From: an uncultured Pelagibacteraceae bacterium
GTDB lineage: Bacteria; Pseudomonadota; Alphaproteobacteria; Pelagibacterales; Pelagibacteraceae
DNA length: 36,423 nt
Assembly (NCBI GenBank): GCA_902587755.1
Contig: CACIMN010000007.1
Location: 1-36,423 of the forward strand
Direction of reading: 5' to 3'
Under the pieces are notes generated by a model. That model saw only the letters and a list, made by a program, of their open reading frames with translations, was not told where the DNA came from and did not search any database. This document shows, one piece after another, positions 8,487-16,910 of this stretch. Numbering within the stretch: position 1 is the first letter of the stretch; each line of letters starts with the position of its first letter. The position numbers were made by a program, and so were the translations under genes.

Positions 8487-9527
8487 ATGAATTTATCTCA
8501 CAAATTAAATATTGCTAATAGAATTGCTAAGTCACTAATATTAAATCAGATTCCTAATTATGCTATCGTATATGTAGATGGCAGATGTAATATGCATTGT
8601 GGTTTTTGCATTCATGCTGCAATGGATGCAAGAAAAAGTGGAAGAATTTCACCAGCTGACTGGGGGAATGTATTTAAAAAAGCTAAAAGTTTACTTCACC
8701 TAACAATTACAGGAGGTGAGCCATTTGTTAGAAATGATTTAACAGAAATAATTAGTGAAATAATAATAAATTCAGGTGTTCCAAGAGTTAGTATTAAAAC
8801 AAATGGATTTTATCTGAAAAGAATTAAAGAATATGTTCCAACATTAATTAAAAGGCATCCAAATACAGAATTTACTTTATCAATATCACTTGATGGTCCA
8901 AAATTTATACATGACAAAGTAAGAAATTTTAAAGGGGCTTATGACTCAGTTATAAATACTGTAAATGAAATGAAAAAATACAGAAAAGAAAAAAATTTTT
9001 TTCTTAGATTAGCTTCAGTAATAACTGCTGACAATAAAGATTATTTGCCAGACTTTTTAGATGAAACAGACAAGTGGTCAATTGACTTCCATGAAATAAT
9101 TATGTTGAGAGATGTACCAGACGAAGAACAACTAAAGTTGAAAGATATGTATGAAAAACTTTCAAAGAGACAGCAAGAAAAATCTTCTCCAAATTGGAGA
9201 AAAAGTTTTAACGGTAAAATTTTTGAAAAACTCTATAAAGAAACATTAAAAAGATTGGAAAAAAATGAAAACCACTCAAAATGTGTTGCTGGTACGAGGT
9301 TTGTAGAAGTATTTCCCGATGGATTAGTTAGAGGGTGTGAAGTAGAAAAATTATGGGATATCTCTGCCATAGGAAAGATAGAAAAACATTTTGATATTGT
9401 TGATGTTTTAAACTCAAAAAAAGCAAAAGAATTTGCAAAAATTGCAAAAAATTGTAGCTGCACATTTGAGTGCGCGAATGCAATTAGTACAGTCTATGAT
9501 AAAAAAAATTGGCCATCGTTGTTATAA
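8487..9527 (+). CDS. Radical SAM protein with SPASM-like C-terminal cysteines
   Basis: A 346-residue radical SAM enzyme. The cluster motif C34-NMH-C38-GF-C41 (CxxxCxxC) is followed by TGGEPFVRNDL, the GGE motif that contacts the SAM amino group, and by SISLDGP. The C-terminal part has C266, C284, C323, C325 and C329 arranged like an SPASM/twitch domain binding an auxiliary Fe-S cluster. The segment EVFPDGLVRGCE is the usual SPASM entry. Such proteins oxidise or rearrange peptides and small molecules. In glycan loci they can deaminate, epimerise or dehydrate sugars, but the substrate here is unknown. It lies 9 bp upstream of a GT2 gene, so coexpression is likely. Confidence 0.9.
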   Translation: MNLSHKLNIANRIAKSLILNQIPNYAIVYVDGRCNMHCGFCIHAAMDARKSGRISPADWGNVFKKAKSLLHLTITGGEPFVRNDLTEIISEIIINSGVPRVSIKTNGFYLKRIKEYVPTLIKRHPNTEFTLSISLDGPKFIHDKVRNFKGAYDSVINTVNEMKKYRKEKNFFLRLASVITADNKDYLPDFLDETDKWSIDFHEIIMLRDVPDEEQLKLKDMYEKLSKRQQEKSSPNWRKSFNGKIFEKLYKETLKRLEKNENHSKCVAGTRFVEVFPDGLVRGCEVEKLWDISAIGKIEKHFDIVDVLNSKKAKEFAKIAKNCSCTFECANAISTVYDKKNWPSLL

Positions 9528-9536
9528 GAATTTAGT

Positions 9537-10559
9537 ATGGACGATGAGAATATAGAATTTTCTATTATTATTCCAACATTTAATCCAGATTATAAAATTG
9601 TTGAGACATTAAAATCAATAAAAGAAAGTATTTTATTTTTTGAAAAAATAAAACGAATTAACTTTGAAATTTTAATAATTAATGATGGAGGAAAAAAAAT
9701 AGACTTCCAAATAATAAAAATAATAAAAAATATTAAAATAATAAATCTCAAAAAAAACAGAGGAGTCGGATATGCTAGGGAGGTAGGAGCCAGAATAAGT
9801 AAATTTAAAAAATTATTTTATATTGACTCTGACATTATTATTAAAAGTAATACACTAAATGTATTATATGAAGAATTCAATAAATCTAAAAATGTAGGAT
9901 CATTGGGTGCCTTACAAAGTTATGAAAATTTAAACAGTGAATACACTTCAAAATTTGTATGTGCAAAAACCTGTTATGGATTTGAAAACAAACCTCAAAT
10001 CATTGAATTTTCAGCTATTCATTCTGAGTGTTGTATTATAGATAAAATTTTTTTGCGAAATATAGGGGGATGGAAGTTTTATTCAAAATCTGGCGGAGAA
10101 GAATTTGAGCTTGGACATAGAATTTTAAAATCTAAAAAAAAGAACTACTTAACAAAAAAAACAAGTTATTCCACTTATTATGAAAATATTTTAACTAGGT
10201 GTAATAAAATTATATATAGAACATCAAATTATTTGCCTATTTTTCTCAAAAGAAAAAAATTTGAAAGTGAGGGTGCTTTTGCAACAAATACTCAGGTACT
10301 TTCGGCTTTTTTAACACTATCTCAAATAACTTTAGTTTTTTTCTCATTTTTTTTGCAAATTAATAATATATTTATTTTAATTTTATTTATTTTAAACTTA
10401 TTTACAGAGTTTAATTTTTTTAAATTTATTAAAAAATTGTATGATATGAGTTATATTCCATTTTCTATATTAGGGGTTTATCTTATAAATTTTTCAATAA
10501 TTTTAGGTTTCTTTTATGGTTTACTAAATTTAATAAAAAAAAAATTAATTATTAAATAA
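9537..10559 (+). CDS. GT2 family glycosyltransferase with C-terminal membrane segments
   Basis: A 340-residue family 2 glycosyltransferase. The N-terminus FSIIIPTFNPDYKIVETLKS, the IINDGG strand, KKNRGVGYAREVGARI and the metal-binding FYIDSDIII (DSD) are all in order. The GGWKFYSKSGGEEFELGHRI region supplies the catalytic-base ED/EE segment. From about residue 255 there are hydrophobic stretches (LTLSQITLVFFSFFLQ, IFILILFILNLF, FSIILGFFYGLL) that should form two to three membrane helices, as in processive or lipid-acceptor GT2 enzymes. Its 3' end overlaps the convergent methyltransferase gene by 8 bp. Sugar and acceptor are unknown. Confidence 0.87.
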   Translation: MDDENIEFSIIIPTFNPDYKIVETLKSIKESILFFEKIKRINFEILIINDGGKKIDFQIIKIIKNIKIINLKKNRGVGYAREVGARISKFKKLFYIDSDIIIKSNTLNVLYEEFNKSKNVGSLGALQSYENLNSEYTSKFVCAKTCYGFENKPQIIEFSAIHSECCIIDKIFLRNIGGWKFYSKSGGEEFELGHRILKSKKKNYLTKKTSYSTYYENILTRCNKIIYRTSNYLPIFLKRKKFESEGAFATNTQVLSAFLTLSQITLVFFSFFLQINNIFILILFILNLFTEFNFFKFIKKLYDMSYIPFSILGVYLINFSIILGFFYGLLNLIKKKLIIK

Positions 10560-11778
10560 TATCAATGTCTGGAAGTGGAAAAATTAATTTTGTATTTTTT
10601 TTTAAAATTTTTTTCTCTTTTTGAATAATAAAGTTTTTAAAATGCCATGGCAAAACTAAAAGATAATCAGGGTCTAAATCACGAGCTTTTTTTTCAGAAA
10701 TAATTTTTATTTTTGAACCTGGGGTGAATCTATTAAACTTAAATTTATTCACTTCACCAATATAAGGAACTAAAGATGAATTAATATTGCAATATTGTAA
10801 TATAATATTTCCCTTTGTTGATGCACCATATCCAATTACCTTTTTTTTCATATCTTTTAGATTTAATAAAAGATCTCTAAAAATTTTTTTATGCTTTTCA
10901 ACATTATTAAAAAAAGATTTTAGCGTACTAATTGAATTATAATTGTAAAGCTCCTCTTTTTTGATTAACCATTCAACTAGTTTTTTTGCTTCTTGATGTT
11001 TTGTAGTGTTTTTTTTTGCAACGGTTAAAGCAAAACTTCCTCCATTAATTTCATTAAAATTCAAATCAACTATTTTAAATCCTACTTTATCAAAAATATA
11101 TTTTATTGATTTCAATGAATAATATTCTAAATGTTCATGACATATAGTGTCATAAGAATTATTTTTTAACATCATTGGCATATAACTTTGCTCTAAGTGC
11201 CACAATCCGTTTCTATCTAAAATATCATAAATATCTTCTGCAAATTTAATTGGATTGTCTAAATCATAAAACATTGAAATTGATGTTACTAATTTAATTT
11301 TTTTCCTAAATTTCTTTTCAATAAATTCTTTGCTAAAAAAAGTTGGAAATTTAGTTATGTCTTTCCTATAAAACTTACCTAATTTTTTAATTGTTGGATC
11401 AATACCAACCAAATTATATTTATTTGGAAAAAATTTAAGAAAACTTCCATCATTACTCCCTATATCAATAATAATATCTCCCCTTGATAAATCAGACATT
11501 TTTCTTAAATCTAATGATTTTTGATAAAGATGTTTAAGCATAGAGCTATTTAAAGAAGACATGTAACCATAGTTTTTGCCGTACATTAAGTTGGGATCAA
11601 AAGTTTCCTCTAATTGTAATAGACTACATTTTCTACAGTGAATCATTGAAAGATTTCCAGAAGGAACTTTTTTTTGATTAATATTATTAGGGAAAATGCC
11701 AGAAAATTTTTGATTACCTAATTCAAAAACTTTTACTAATTTTTTTGAATAACACGATCTACAGTTTTTTAATTTCAT
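10552..11778 (-). CDS. Three-domain sugar C-methyltransferase-like protein (Methyltransf_13/SAM/Methyltransf_14 type)
   Basis: A 408-residue protein from the preferred ATG at 11778. An ATG ten codons upstream is in frame but adds non-family residues. Three parts match NDP-hexose C-methyltransferases such as TylCIII/NovU: an N-terminal zinc-binding region with C6-RS-C9 and C48-RK-C51, a SAM-binding domain with IIDIGSNDGSFLKFF, and a C-terminal Rossmann-like domain with KVIGYGASTKGNIILQYC, ending in DYLLVLPWHF. A CHEHLEYYS segment, conserved in the family and near the active site, is present. The expected reaction is SAM-dependent C-methylation of a keto-sugar nucleotide, giving a branched deoxysugar. 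Some relatives with this architecture do other chemistry. It faces the GDP-mannose-dehydratase-like gene divergently. Confidence 0.85.
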   Translation of the reverse strand: MKLKNCRSCYSKKLVKVFELGNQKFSGIFPNNINQKKVPSGNLSMIHCRKCSLLQLEETFDPNLMYGKNYGYMSSLNSSMLKHLYQKSLDLRKMSDLSRGDIIIDIGSNDGSFLKFFPNKYNLVGIDPTIKKLGKFYRKDITKFPTFFSKEFIEKKFRKKIKLVTSISMFYDLDNPIKFAEDIYDILDRNGLWHLEQSYMPMMLKNNSYDTICHEHLEYYSLKSIKYIFDKVGFKIVDLNFNEINGGSFALTVAKKNTTKHQEAKKLVEWLIKKEELYNYNSISTLKSFFNNVEKHKKIFRDLLLNLKDMKKKVIGYGASTKGNIILQYCNINSSLVPYIGEVNKFKFNRFTPGSKIKIISEKKARDLDPDYLLVLPWHFKNFIIQKEKKILKKNTKLIFPLPDIDII

Positions 11779-11820
11779 TTTGATTGTGAATTTTATATTT
11801 ATATACAATAATCAAATACA

Positions 11821-12702
11821 ATGAGTAATAAAAAAATAATTATTACTGGAGCATTAGGCCAAGATGGTAAAATTTTATCAAAATTATTGATAAAAAAAGG
11901 CTTTAAAGTTTATGGTTTTATAAATTTAAATAATAAATCTAAATTAGATAAAGTTAAATATAAAAAAGTTGACTTGACGAATTTTAATAAAATTAAAAAA
12001 CAAATTAAAATAATTAATCCAACACATATAATACATTTAGGATCTTCAAATCCAAATTTTAAAAATAAAAATGATTTCTTTAAAAAAAATTTTGTTAGCT
12101 CTAAGAATATTATAGATGCAATACTTAGAATTAATAAAAAAATTCAATTTATTTTTGCAAATTCATCCCAGATTTTTAAAAAAAAAAAAATTGTGACAGA
12201 AGATGATAAATTTATTGTTTCAAGCTCCTATACAAAATTTAGAATAAAGATATACGAATATATGAAATTAATGAAAACTAGTGAAAAATTAAAATTTACA
12301 AATTTAATTCTTTTCAATCATGACTCAATTTATAGAAATAAAAATTTTTTATTTCCCCGTATTATTCAAGCAGTGAAAATAAATAACTTAAAGTTTATAA
12401 AAAAAATTTATAAAGCAAATATAATTGGTGATTTTTCACATGCTGAGGACATCTGTAATGCAATCTATCTTCTAATAAAAAAAAATAAATGTTTTGATAA
12501 TTTAATTTTATCATCAAATAAAATTACTAAAGTTAATGATATAATAAATCTTATTTCAAAAAATAAAATAGAAATACCTTTCAATAAAAATAAAAATTAT
12601 ATAATTGGTGATAATTCTTTAGCCAAAAAAGAACTGGGTTGGAAGACAAAAAAAAATATTTTTATAGCAATTAAAGAATTAAGAAAGATTTATGAGAAGT
12701 AA
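11821..12702 (+). CDS. GDP-mannose 4,6-dehydratase-like SDR protein with altered YxxxK
   Basis: A 293-residue extended SDR protein. KIIITGALGQDGKILSKLL (5-23) and the later ILFNHDSIYRNKNFLFPRII both resemble GDP-mannose 4,6-dehydratase (ITGxxGQDGxxL and LFNHESxxR). The active-site pair is unusual: where the family has Y-x3-K, this reads Y137-T-K-F-R141, and the Ser/Thr/Glu region reads ANSSQIF. It is also shorter than typical GMD (about 340-370 residues). It may be a divergent dehydratase, a reductase or a degenerate copy. A 13-base A run (12178-12190) lies between the two active-site segments. It overlaps the downstream GT2 gene by 11 bp. Confidence 0.72.
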   Translation: MSNKKIIITGALGQDGKILSKLLIKKGFKVYGFINLNNKSKLDKVKYKKVDLTNFNKIKKQIKIINPTHIIHLGSSNPNFKNKNDFFKKNFVSSKNIIDAILRINKKIQFIFANSSQIFKKKKIVTEDDKFIVSSSYTKFRIKIYEYMKLMKTSEKLKFTNLILFNHDSIYRNKNFLFPRIIQAVKINNLKFIKKIYKANIIGDFSHAEDICNAIYLLIKKNKCFDNLILSSNKITKVNDIINLISKNKIEIPFNKNKNYIIGDNSLAKKELGWKTKKNIFIAIKELRKIYEK

Positions 12703-13405
12703 ATATTTAATTTTAATTCCAACTTATAACGAAAAAAAAAATATTAATTTAATTTTAGGAAAAATTAATAAAAAATTTAATCAGAAACATGATATTCTTT
12801 TTATCGATGATAACTCTAATGATGGAACAAAAGAAATTATAAACGGTATAAATACAAAAAATATATCTGTAATTAACAGAAAACAAAAACTAGGAGTTGG
12901 TTCAGCACATAAAGTTGGTATAATCTATGGCTATAAAAAAAAATATGATTACATAATAACTATGGATTGTGATGGAACGCATGATCCTAAATATTTAAAA
13001 AAAATGGTTGAGCTTTCTAAGAAGTGTGATTTGGTTATTACAAATAGATTTAGAAGCAAAAACTCTTTAAAAAATTGGAATTTTTTTAGAAAATTTATTA
13101 CTACATTCAGATACAAATTTATCAAATTTCTTTTAAATATCGATTTAGATTCTTCTGGAGCCTTTAGATGCTATAATACTAAGAAAATTAACTTAACGGA
13201 CATATTATTATCTAAAAACAATAGTTATTCTTTTTTTTCAGAAAGTATTATTCTACTTTCTTTGAAAAAATATAAAATTTCTGAGATACCTGTAATTTTA
13301 CCAAAAAGATTTTCAGGTTCGTCTAAAATGAAATTGACAGATTTAATTAATGGTTTTTTTTATACAATATTTATTTTTATAAAAGTTAAAATATTTTTTT
13401 ACTAA
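12692..13405 (+). CDS. DPM1-like polyprenyl-phosphate glycosyltransferase (GT2)
   Basis: A 237-residue GT2 enzyme of the dolichyl/polyprenyl-phosphate mannose synthase type. Motifs are LILIPTYNEKKNINLIL (6-22), FIDDNSNDGT (37-46), GVGSAHKVGIIYGY (68-81) and the metal site MDCDGTHDP (91-99). Further along are NRFR and RKFITTFRYKFIKFLLN, then DSSGAFRCYNTKKI, which match the acceptor loop region of DPM1-like enzymes. The C-terminal hydrophobic segment is short, so it probably binds the membrane only peripherally. It would make a polyprenyl-phosphate sugar used by a GT-C enzyme, and such a gene lies 61 bp downstream. Confidence 0.88.
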   Translation: MRSKYLILIPTYNEKKNINLILGKINKKFNQKHDILFIDDNSNDGTKEIINGINTKNISVINRKQKLGVGSAHKVGIIYGYKKKYDYIITMDCDGTHDPKYLKKMVELSKKCDLVITNRFRSKNSLKNWNFFRKFITTFRYKFIKFLLNIDLDSSGAFRCYNTKKINLTDILLSKNNSYSFFSESIILLSLKKYKISEIPVILPKRFSGSSKMKLTDLINGFFYTIFIFIKVKIFFY

Positions 13406-13466
13406 AATTTTAAATATTTAATTAATTAATTACTGTTATTAAAAATATGTTATTTAAATAGATTTG

Positions 13467-14930
13467 ATGACCTCAAAAAAAATTATACAAGGTTTCCTTT
13501 TATTCAATATATTAATAATTATTTACGGATATTGGGTTGGTTTTACAAAATCTTTTTGGTGGGATGAATTACTGTCTATTCATTATGCAAGAGAAATTTC
13601 AAATCTAAATTTAAAAGAAATTTTTACACAAGATGCTAATGCACCTTTTTTTTATATTTTTTTAAATTTATTTGAACAATTATTAAAGACATTTAATTTA
13701 AATATAGATGAAAAAATTTATTTATTAAAAGTTGCAAACTTAATTGGCTTTATTCCAATACTACTTTCATACAAAATACTTAAGGAAGAAAAGTCCCAAA
13801 TTGATATTAACATCGTTTTTATTCTTTTAATTTCAAGTAATTATTTTATTTATTATATTTTAGATTTAAGACCATATTTTTTATTACTGAGCTTCACTTT
13901 TTTAATTAGTGTACTAAATCTTACAAATACTTTGGAGGAAAAACATAAATACTTATTTATTTTTTCTTCAATTATTATTTCTATTTTTCATATTTATGGA
14001 TTAACTTTATCAATGAGTATTCTAAGTTATCGATTAATACTTAATTGCTATCAAAAAAATTTTTATAAATTAAAAATAGATATTTTCTTTATAGTTGTAT
14101 TATTTTTAGTTTTTTTCTTTTCTTATTTTTTACAAATTACTAATTCAGAGGTTATGTCGAAATTTAGTTATTTAAAATTTCACCTTTGGTTTGTGAGAGC
14201 TTTTATGACTTGGACTTTGAATGCCTCAATTTTTTTATTTTTTTCAGGTATATTTATTATTTACTTAAATTATCAAAACAGTTTAAACATAAAGTATTTT
14301 TTTAAATCTTTTTTAGATAAAGCTTACTTAAACATTTTAGGGCAAATAGTACCAATTATAATCTTATTATTTGTAATTTTAATAGTAAGCCTAATGGTAT
14401 TTCCAATAATTCATTTTAGACAACTAATAGTGATATATCCTAGTTTGGCTTTAGTAGGTGGTTTATTTGCTAATATTCTATTTAAAAAAAATTTTACCAA
14501 AGTTTATTTTGTTATCTTTTTGATAATTGCAACTTTTATTAATATTAAATTTTACTTAAAAAATATCACTTACTCGGAACAAAATATTGAATGGGTTATA
14601 AAAAAAACATTTAATAAAAAATGTAAGGGTTCAAATGTTTATTTTAACGATGATGGTAGAAAAAATATATTAAATTATGTTAATCCATTGGTTAATATAT
14701 ATTCAAATAATTTCAGACCCATAAAACCTCTATCTGAACTCAATTCTAATAATTTTCAAATTAAGAAAAATTGTGATGTATTAATATTTAGTTTTCACAC
14801 TTACAATTTAGAAGAAAATTTAAAAAATTTAAATTACAATAATTTAAAGTTAAATATAAAGTATGCGCCTAAAGTTATTAATAAAGAAACAAGTAAAGCT
14901 GGAGCAATAGTGATAGTTGAAAAAAACTAA
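13467..14930 (+). CDS. Multi-pass GT-C glycosyltransferase (ArnT/PMT_2-like)
   Basis: A 487-residue integral membrane protein from the ATG at 13467. A TTG one codon earlier is also in frame. It shows about ten or more hydrophobic segments. FWWDELLSIHYAREI (30-44) holds the acidic pair D33-E34 in the first periplasmic loop that marks GT-C enzymes of the GT39/GT83 kind. QDANAPFFYIFLNLFE (55-70) matches the next conserved loop. These enzymes use polyprenyl-phosphate sugars to glycosylate lipids or proteins on the periplasmic side. The preceding DPM1-like gene is a natural donor-making partner. Its 3' end overlaps the convergent TylF-type gene by 4 bp. The acceptor is unknown. Confidence 0.82.
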   Translation: MTSKKIIQGFLLFNILIIIYGYWVGFTKSFWWDELLSIHYAREISNLNLKEIFTQDANAPFFYIFLNLFEQLLKTFNLNIDEKIYLLKVANLIGFIPILLSYKILKEEKSQIDINIVFILLISSNYFIYYILDLRPYFLLLSFTFLISVLNLTNTLEEKHKYLFIFSSIIISIFHIYGLTLSMSILSYRLILNCYQKNFYKLKIDIFFIVVLFLVFFFSYFLQITNSEVMSKFSYLKFHLWFVRAFMTWTLNASIFLFFSGIFIIYLNYQNSLNIKYFFKSFLDKAYLNILGQIVPIIILLFVILIVSLMVFPIIHFRQLIVIYPSLALVGGLFANILFKKNFTKVYFVIFLIIATFINIKFYLKNITYSEQNIEWVIKKTFNKKCKGSNVYFNDDGRKNILNYVNPLVNIYSNNFRPIKPLSELNSNNFQIKKNCDVLIFSFHTYNLEENLKNLNYNNLKLNIKYAPKVINKETSKAGAIVIVEKN

Positions 14931-15691
14931 GGCTTTATCATTAGCCTGCATGTGTAATCTACTCTGTGCATCCAAATTGACTTCTTGTCTTGAAAATAAT
15001 TGTCCACAGCAGTTTTTGCTCCTTTAAAATGTCCATAATCATCTATTATTAAAACGCCCCCTTTAATTAATTTCGGATATAGAACTTCTAGACTTTTTTT
15101 AATTGAGTCGTAGAAGTCTGTATCAAGTCTTAAAAGTGATATTTTTGAAGGTACATTTTTTTCATAATTTAACGTTTCTTCTACTTTACCTTTTATAAAA
15201 ATTATCTTATTCAAATTATTATTACTGTATTTTTCTATATTTTTCTTCACATTTTCTAAAGAACAATAAACTGAATTAGTATCTTTTTTATCTAAATTTG
15301 AAAATTTTTTAATCATACTATTTCCCTTATAATCAAAATCTAAATTTGAGGGTTTTGGTTGTCCTTGAAATGTGTCATATGCATAAATTTTTTTATCAAT
15401 ATCAAATTTATTTAAAAAATCGTTAATCAAAACTAAATTTGCTCCTTTAAAAACACCTGTTTCAACAATATCTCCCTCTATATTATTTTCTTTAATATAA
15501 GATAAAGATTGATACAAAGACCATTTGTTAGGAAGTGATGTAAGAGAAATTTCTTTTAATTTTTCAAACATTTTAAGCTCATGATCAGAAGCTTCCACAA
15601 TTAAGTTCTCAACTTTTTTGTTCCAATCATTTTCAGAGATAATCCTATAATTAAAAAGTTTTAGGATATCTTTAATAATTTTTTTTATCAT
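14927..15691 (-). CDS. TylF/MycF-family O-methyltransferase
   Basis: A 254-residue SAM-dependent methyltransferase of the macrocin O-methyltransferase family. The SAM site is GDIVETGVFKGANLVL (73-88), with YAYDTFQGQPKP (103-114) after beta-2. Metal ligands expected in this family appear in LLRLDTDFYDSIKKSLEVLY (187-205), and IIDDYGHFKGAKTAVDNYF (215-233) follows. TylF and MycF methylate sugar hydroxyls in antibiotic pathways, and relatives are frequent in capsule and O-antigen loci. The likely role here is Mg-dependent O-methylation of a sugar in the glycan. It is downstream of, and on the same strand as, the GT4 gene at 15745 with a 53 bp gap. Confidence 0.9.
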   Translation of the reverse strand: MIKKIIKDILKLFNYRIISENDWNKKVENLIVEASDHELKMFEKLKEISLTSLPNKWSLYQSLSYIKENNIEGDIVETGVFKGANLVLINDFLNKFDIDKKIYAYDTFQGQPKPSNLDFDYKGNSMIKKFSNLDKKDTNSVYCSLENVKKNIEKYSNNNLNKIIFIKGKVEETLNYEKNVPSKISLLRLDTDFYDSIKKSLEVLYPKLIKGGVLIIDDYGHFKGAKTAVDNYFQDKKSIWMHRVDYTCRLMIKP

Positions 15692-15744
15692 AAATAAAAT
15701 TTTTCAAAATTTTTTATTTAAAATTTATATTTGACAACATACTT

Positions 15745-16830
15745 TTAACTCCATATATTGTTATATTTATTTCCAAAAATATAAGCATTTCTTCTAATTC
15801 TATTGAATTTATTTTTATTCAATCTAATTAAATTAATATTTGTAAGCCAAGAATTTAATTTATCAAAATCATTTACTAAAATTGAATTTTTGTTATTCTC
15901 TAAAACCTCTCTTATTACCTTTAGATTTGAACAAATTATTAGTTTTCCTGTTTTCATATAATCAAATATTTTCAATGGTGATGTATAATTTGAAATATCT
16001 CCTACATTTCCTGAAACTGTAATTTTTTTAGTATAAGGCAAAATACAAATATCTATTTTATTTAACTTTTTTTCTATCTTAAAATAAGGAATATATTCTG
16101 AAAAAAAAATATTTGAATTTCTATATTTTTTTTTTAATTCTATTACATCATTTTTTTCTCCACCATATACGTAATAATTATTATATTTATCAATTTCAGA
16201 TAATTTAGTAATTATGTTTAAACCTCTAGACTTATATATTGAGCCAAAATATCCTACATTTAATTTTTTTTTCATGTTCTTATAATATTTAAATTTAACA
16301 TTTAATGAGGATGCGTTGTGCAAAACTTGTATTTTATTTTTTAAAATGCCATATTCTGTAGAGTATATTTTTTTGAGAGTACTAGTTGTTGTAATCAATT
16401 TTAAAATATTATTACTATTTAAAAATTTTGTAAAAAAAACTAAAAATCTAACTATCCTTCCCTCAATTTTTAAATCATCATGAATTTCTACTATGTGTTT
16501 TTTTTTTAATATACATAATATAAATGATACAAAAAAATTTCTTGTAATTATAAAGTCCTGATTTCTATAATTAGATGAATAAATTGCCCATAGTGAAAAA
16601 AGATAATAATTAATACCAACCGGAAATTTTTTAAAAAATTTCAATCTAATTATTTTAAATTTTGATTTAATATTATAGAAATTATATAAATTTTTTTTAT
16701 ATCCAGTACTAGGTAAAATTAAAGTTACATCATGACCAATTTCTGATAAGGATTCACAAAGTTTTGCTGTTTGAAGACTGCTAGCATTCTTAGAAGGTGA
16801 TGCAGAATTTGATATTATTGAAATTCTCAT
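15745..16830 (-). CDS. GT4-type glycosyltransferase (GT-B fold)
   Basis: A 361-residue GT-B protein. MRISIISNSASPSKNASSLQTAKLCESL carries the small-residue loop of the acceptor domain. The HIVEIHDDLK segment matches the H-E/D loop of enzymes related to WbuB and other GT4 proteins. In the donor domain, KLNVGYFGSIYKSRGL and then ISNYTSPLKIFDYMKTGKLIICSNL occupy the position of the EX7E motif, with the first Glu replaced (SPLK-IFDYM). The same SPLKxFDYxxxGK form occurs in the protein encoded at 22523, so the two may be paralogues. It is transcribed away from the GT-A gene at 16911. Sugar specificity is unknown. Confidence 0.85.
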   Translation of the reverse strand: MRISIISNSASPSKNASSLQTAKLCESLSEIGHDVTLILPSTGYKKNLYNFYNIKSKFKIIRLKFFKKFPVGINYYLFSLWAIYSSNYRNQDFIITRNFFVSFILCILKKKHIVEIHDDLKIEGRIVRFLVFFTKFLNSNNILKLITTTSTLKKIYSTEYGILKNKIQVLHNASSLNVKFKYYKNMKKKLNVGYFGSIYKSRGLNIITKLSEIDKYNNYYVYGGEKNDVIELKKKYRNSNIFFSEYIPYFKIEKKLNKIDICILPYTKKITVSGNVGDISNYTSPLKIFDYMKTGKLIICSNLKVIREVLENNKNSILVNDFDKLNSWLTNINLIRLNKNKFNRIRRNAYIFGNKYNNIWS

Positions 16831-16839
16831 AGTAAAATT

Positions 16840-16868
16840 TTGTTTTTATTAGTTTCTTTATTTATAAT
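16840..16868 (+). promoter_or_regulatory. Putative sigma70-type promoter upstream of the GT-A gene
   Basis: TTGTTT (16840-16845) is followed after exactly 17 bp by a perfect TATAAT (16863-16868). A transcript starting 6-8 bp downstream would have a leader of about 35 bases before the ATG at 16911. The -35 matches consensus at only three positions and the region is nearly pure A/T, so chance is possible. Position in an 80 bp divergent gap and correct spacing support it. Confidence 0.4.
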
Positions 16869-16910
16869 AAATAAATAAATATATTTAAATTTTTTATCCA
16901 AAATTTATTT

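Noticed and set aside
16861..16885. Short tandem AAAT repeats as a regulatory or recombination element.
   Set aside because: Only about four imperfect units are present, consistent with low-complexity intergenic DNA.
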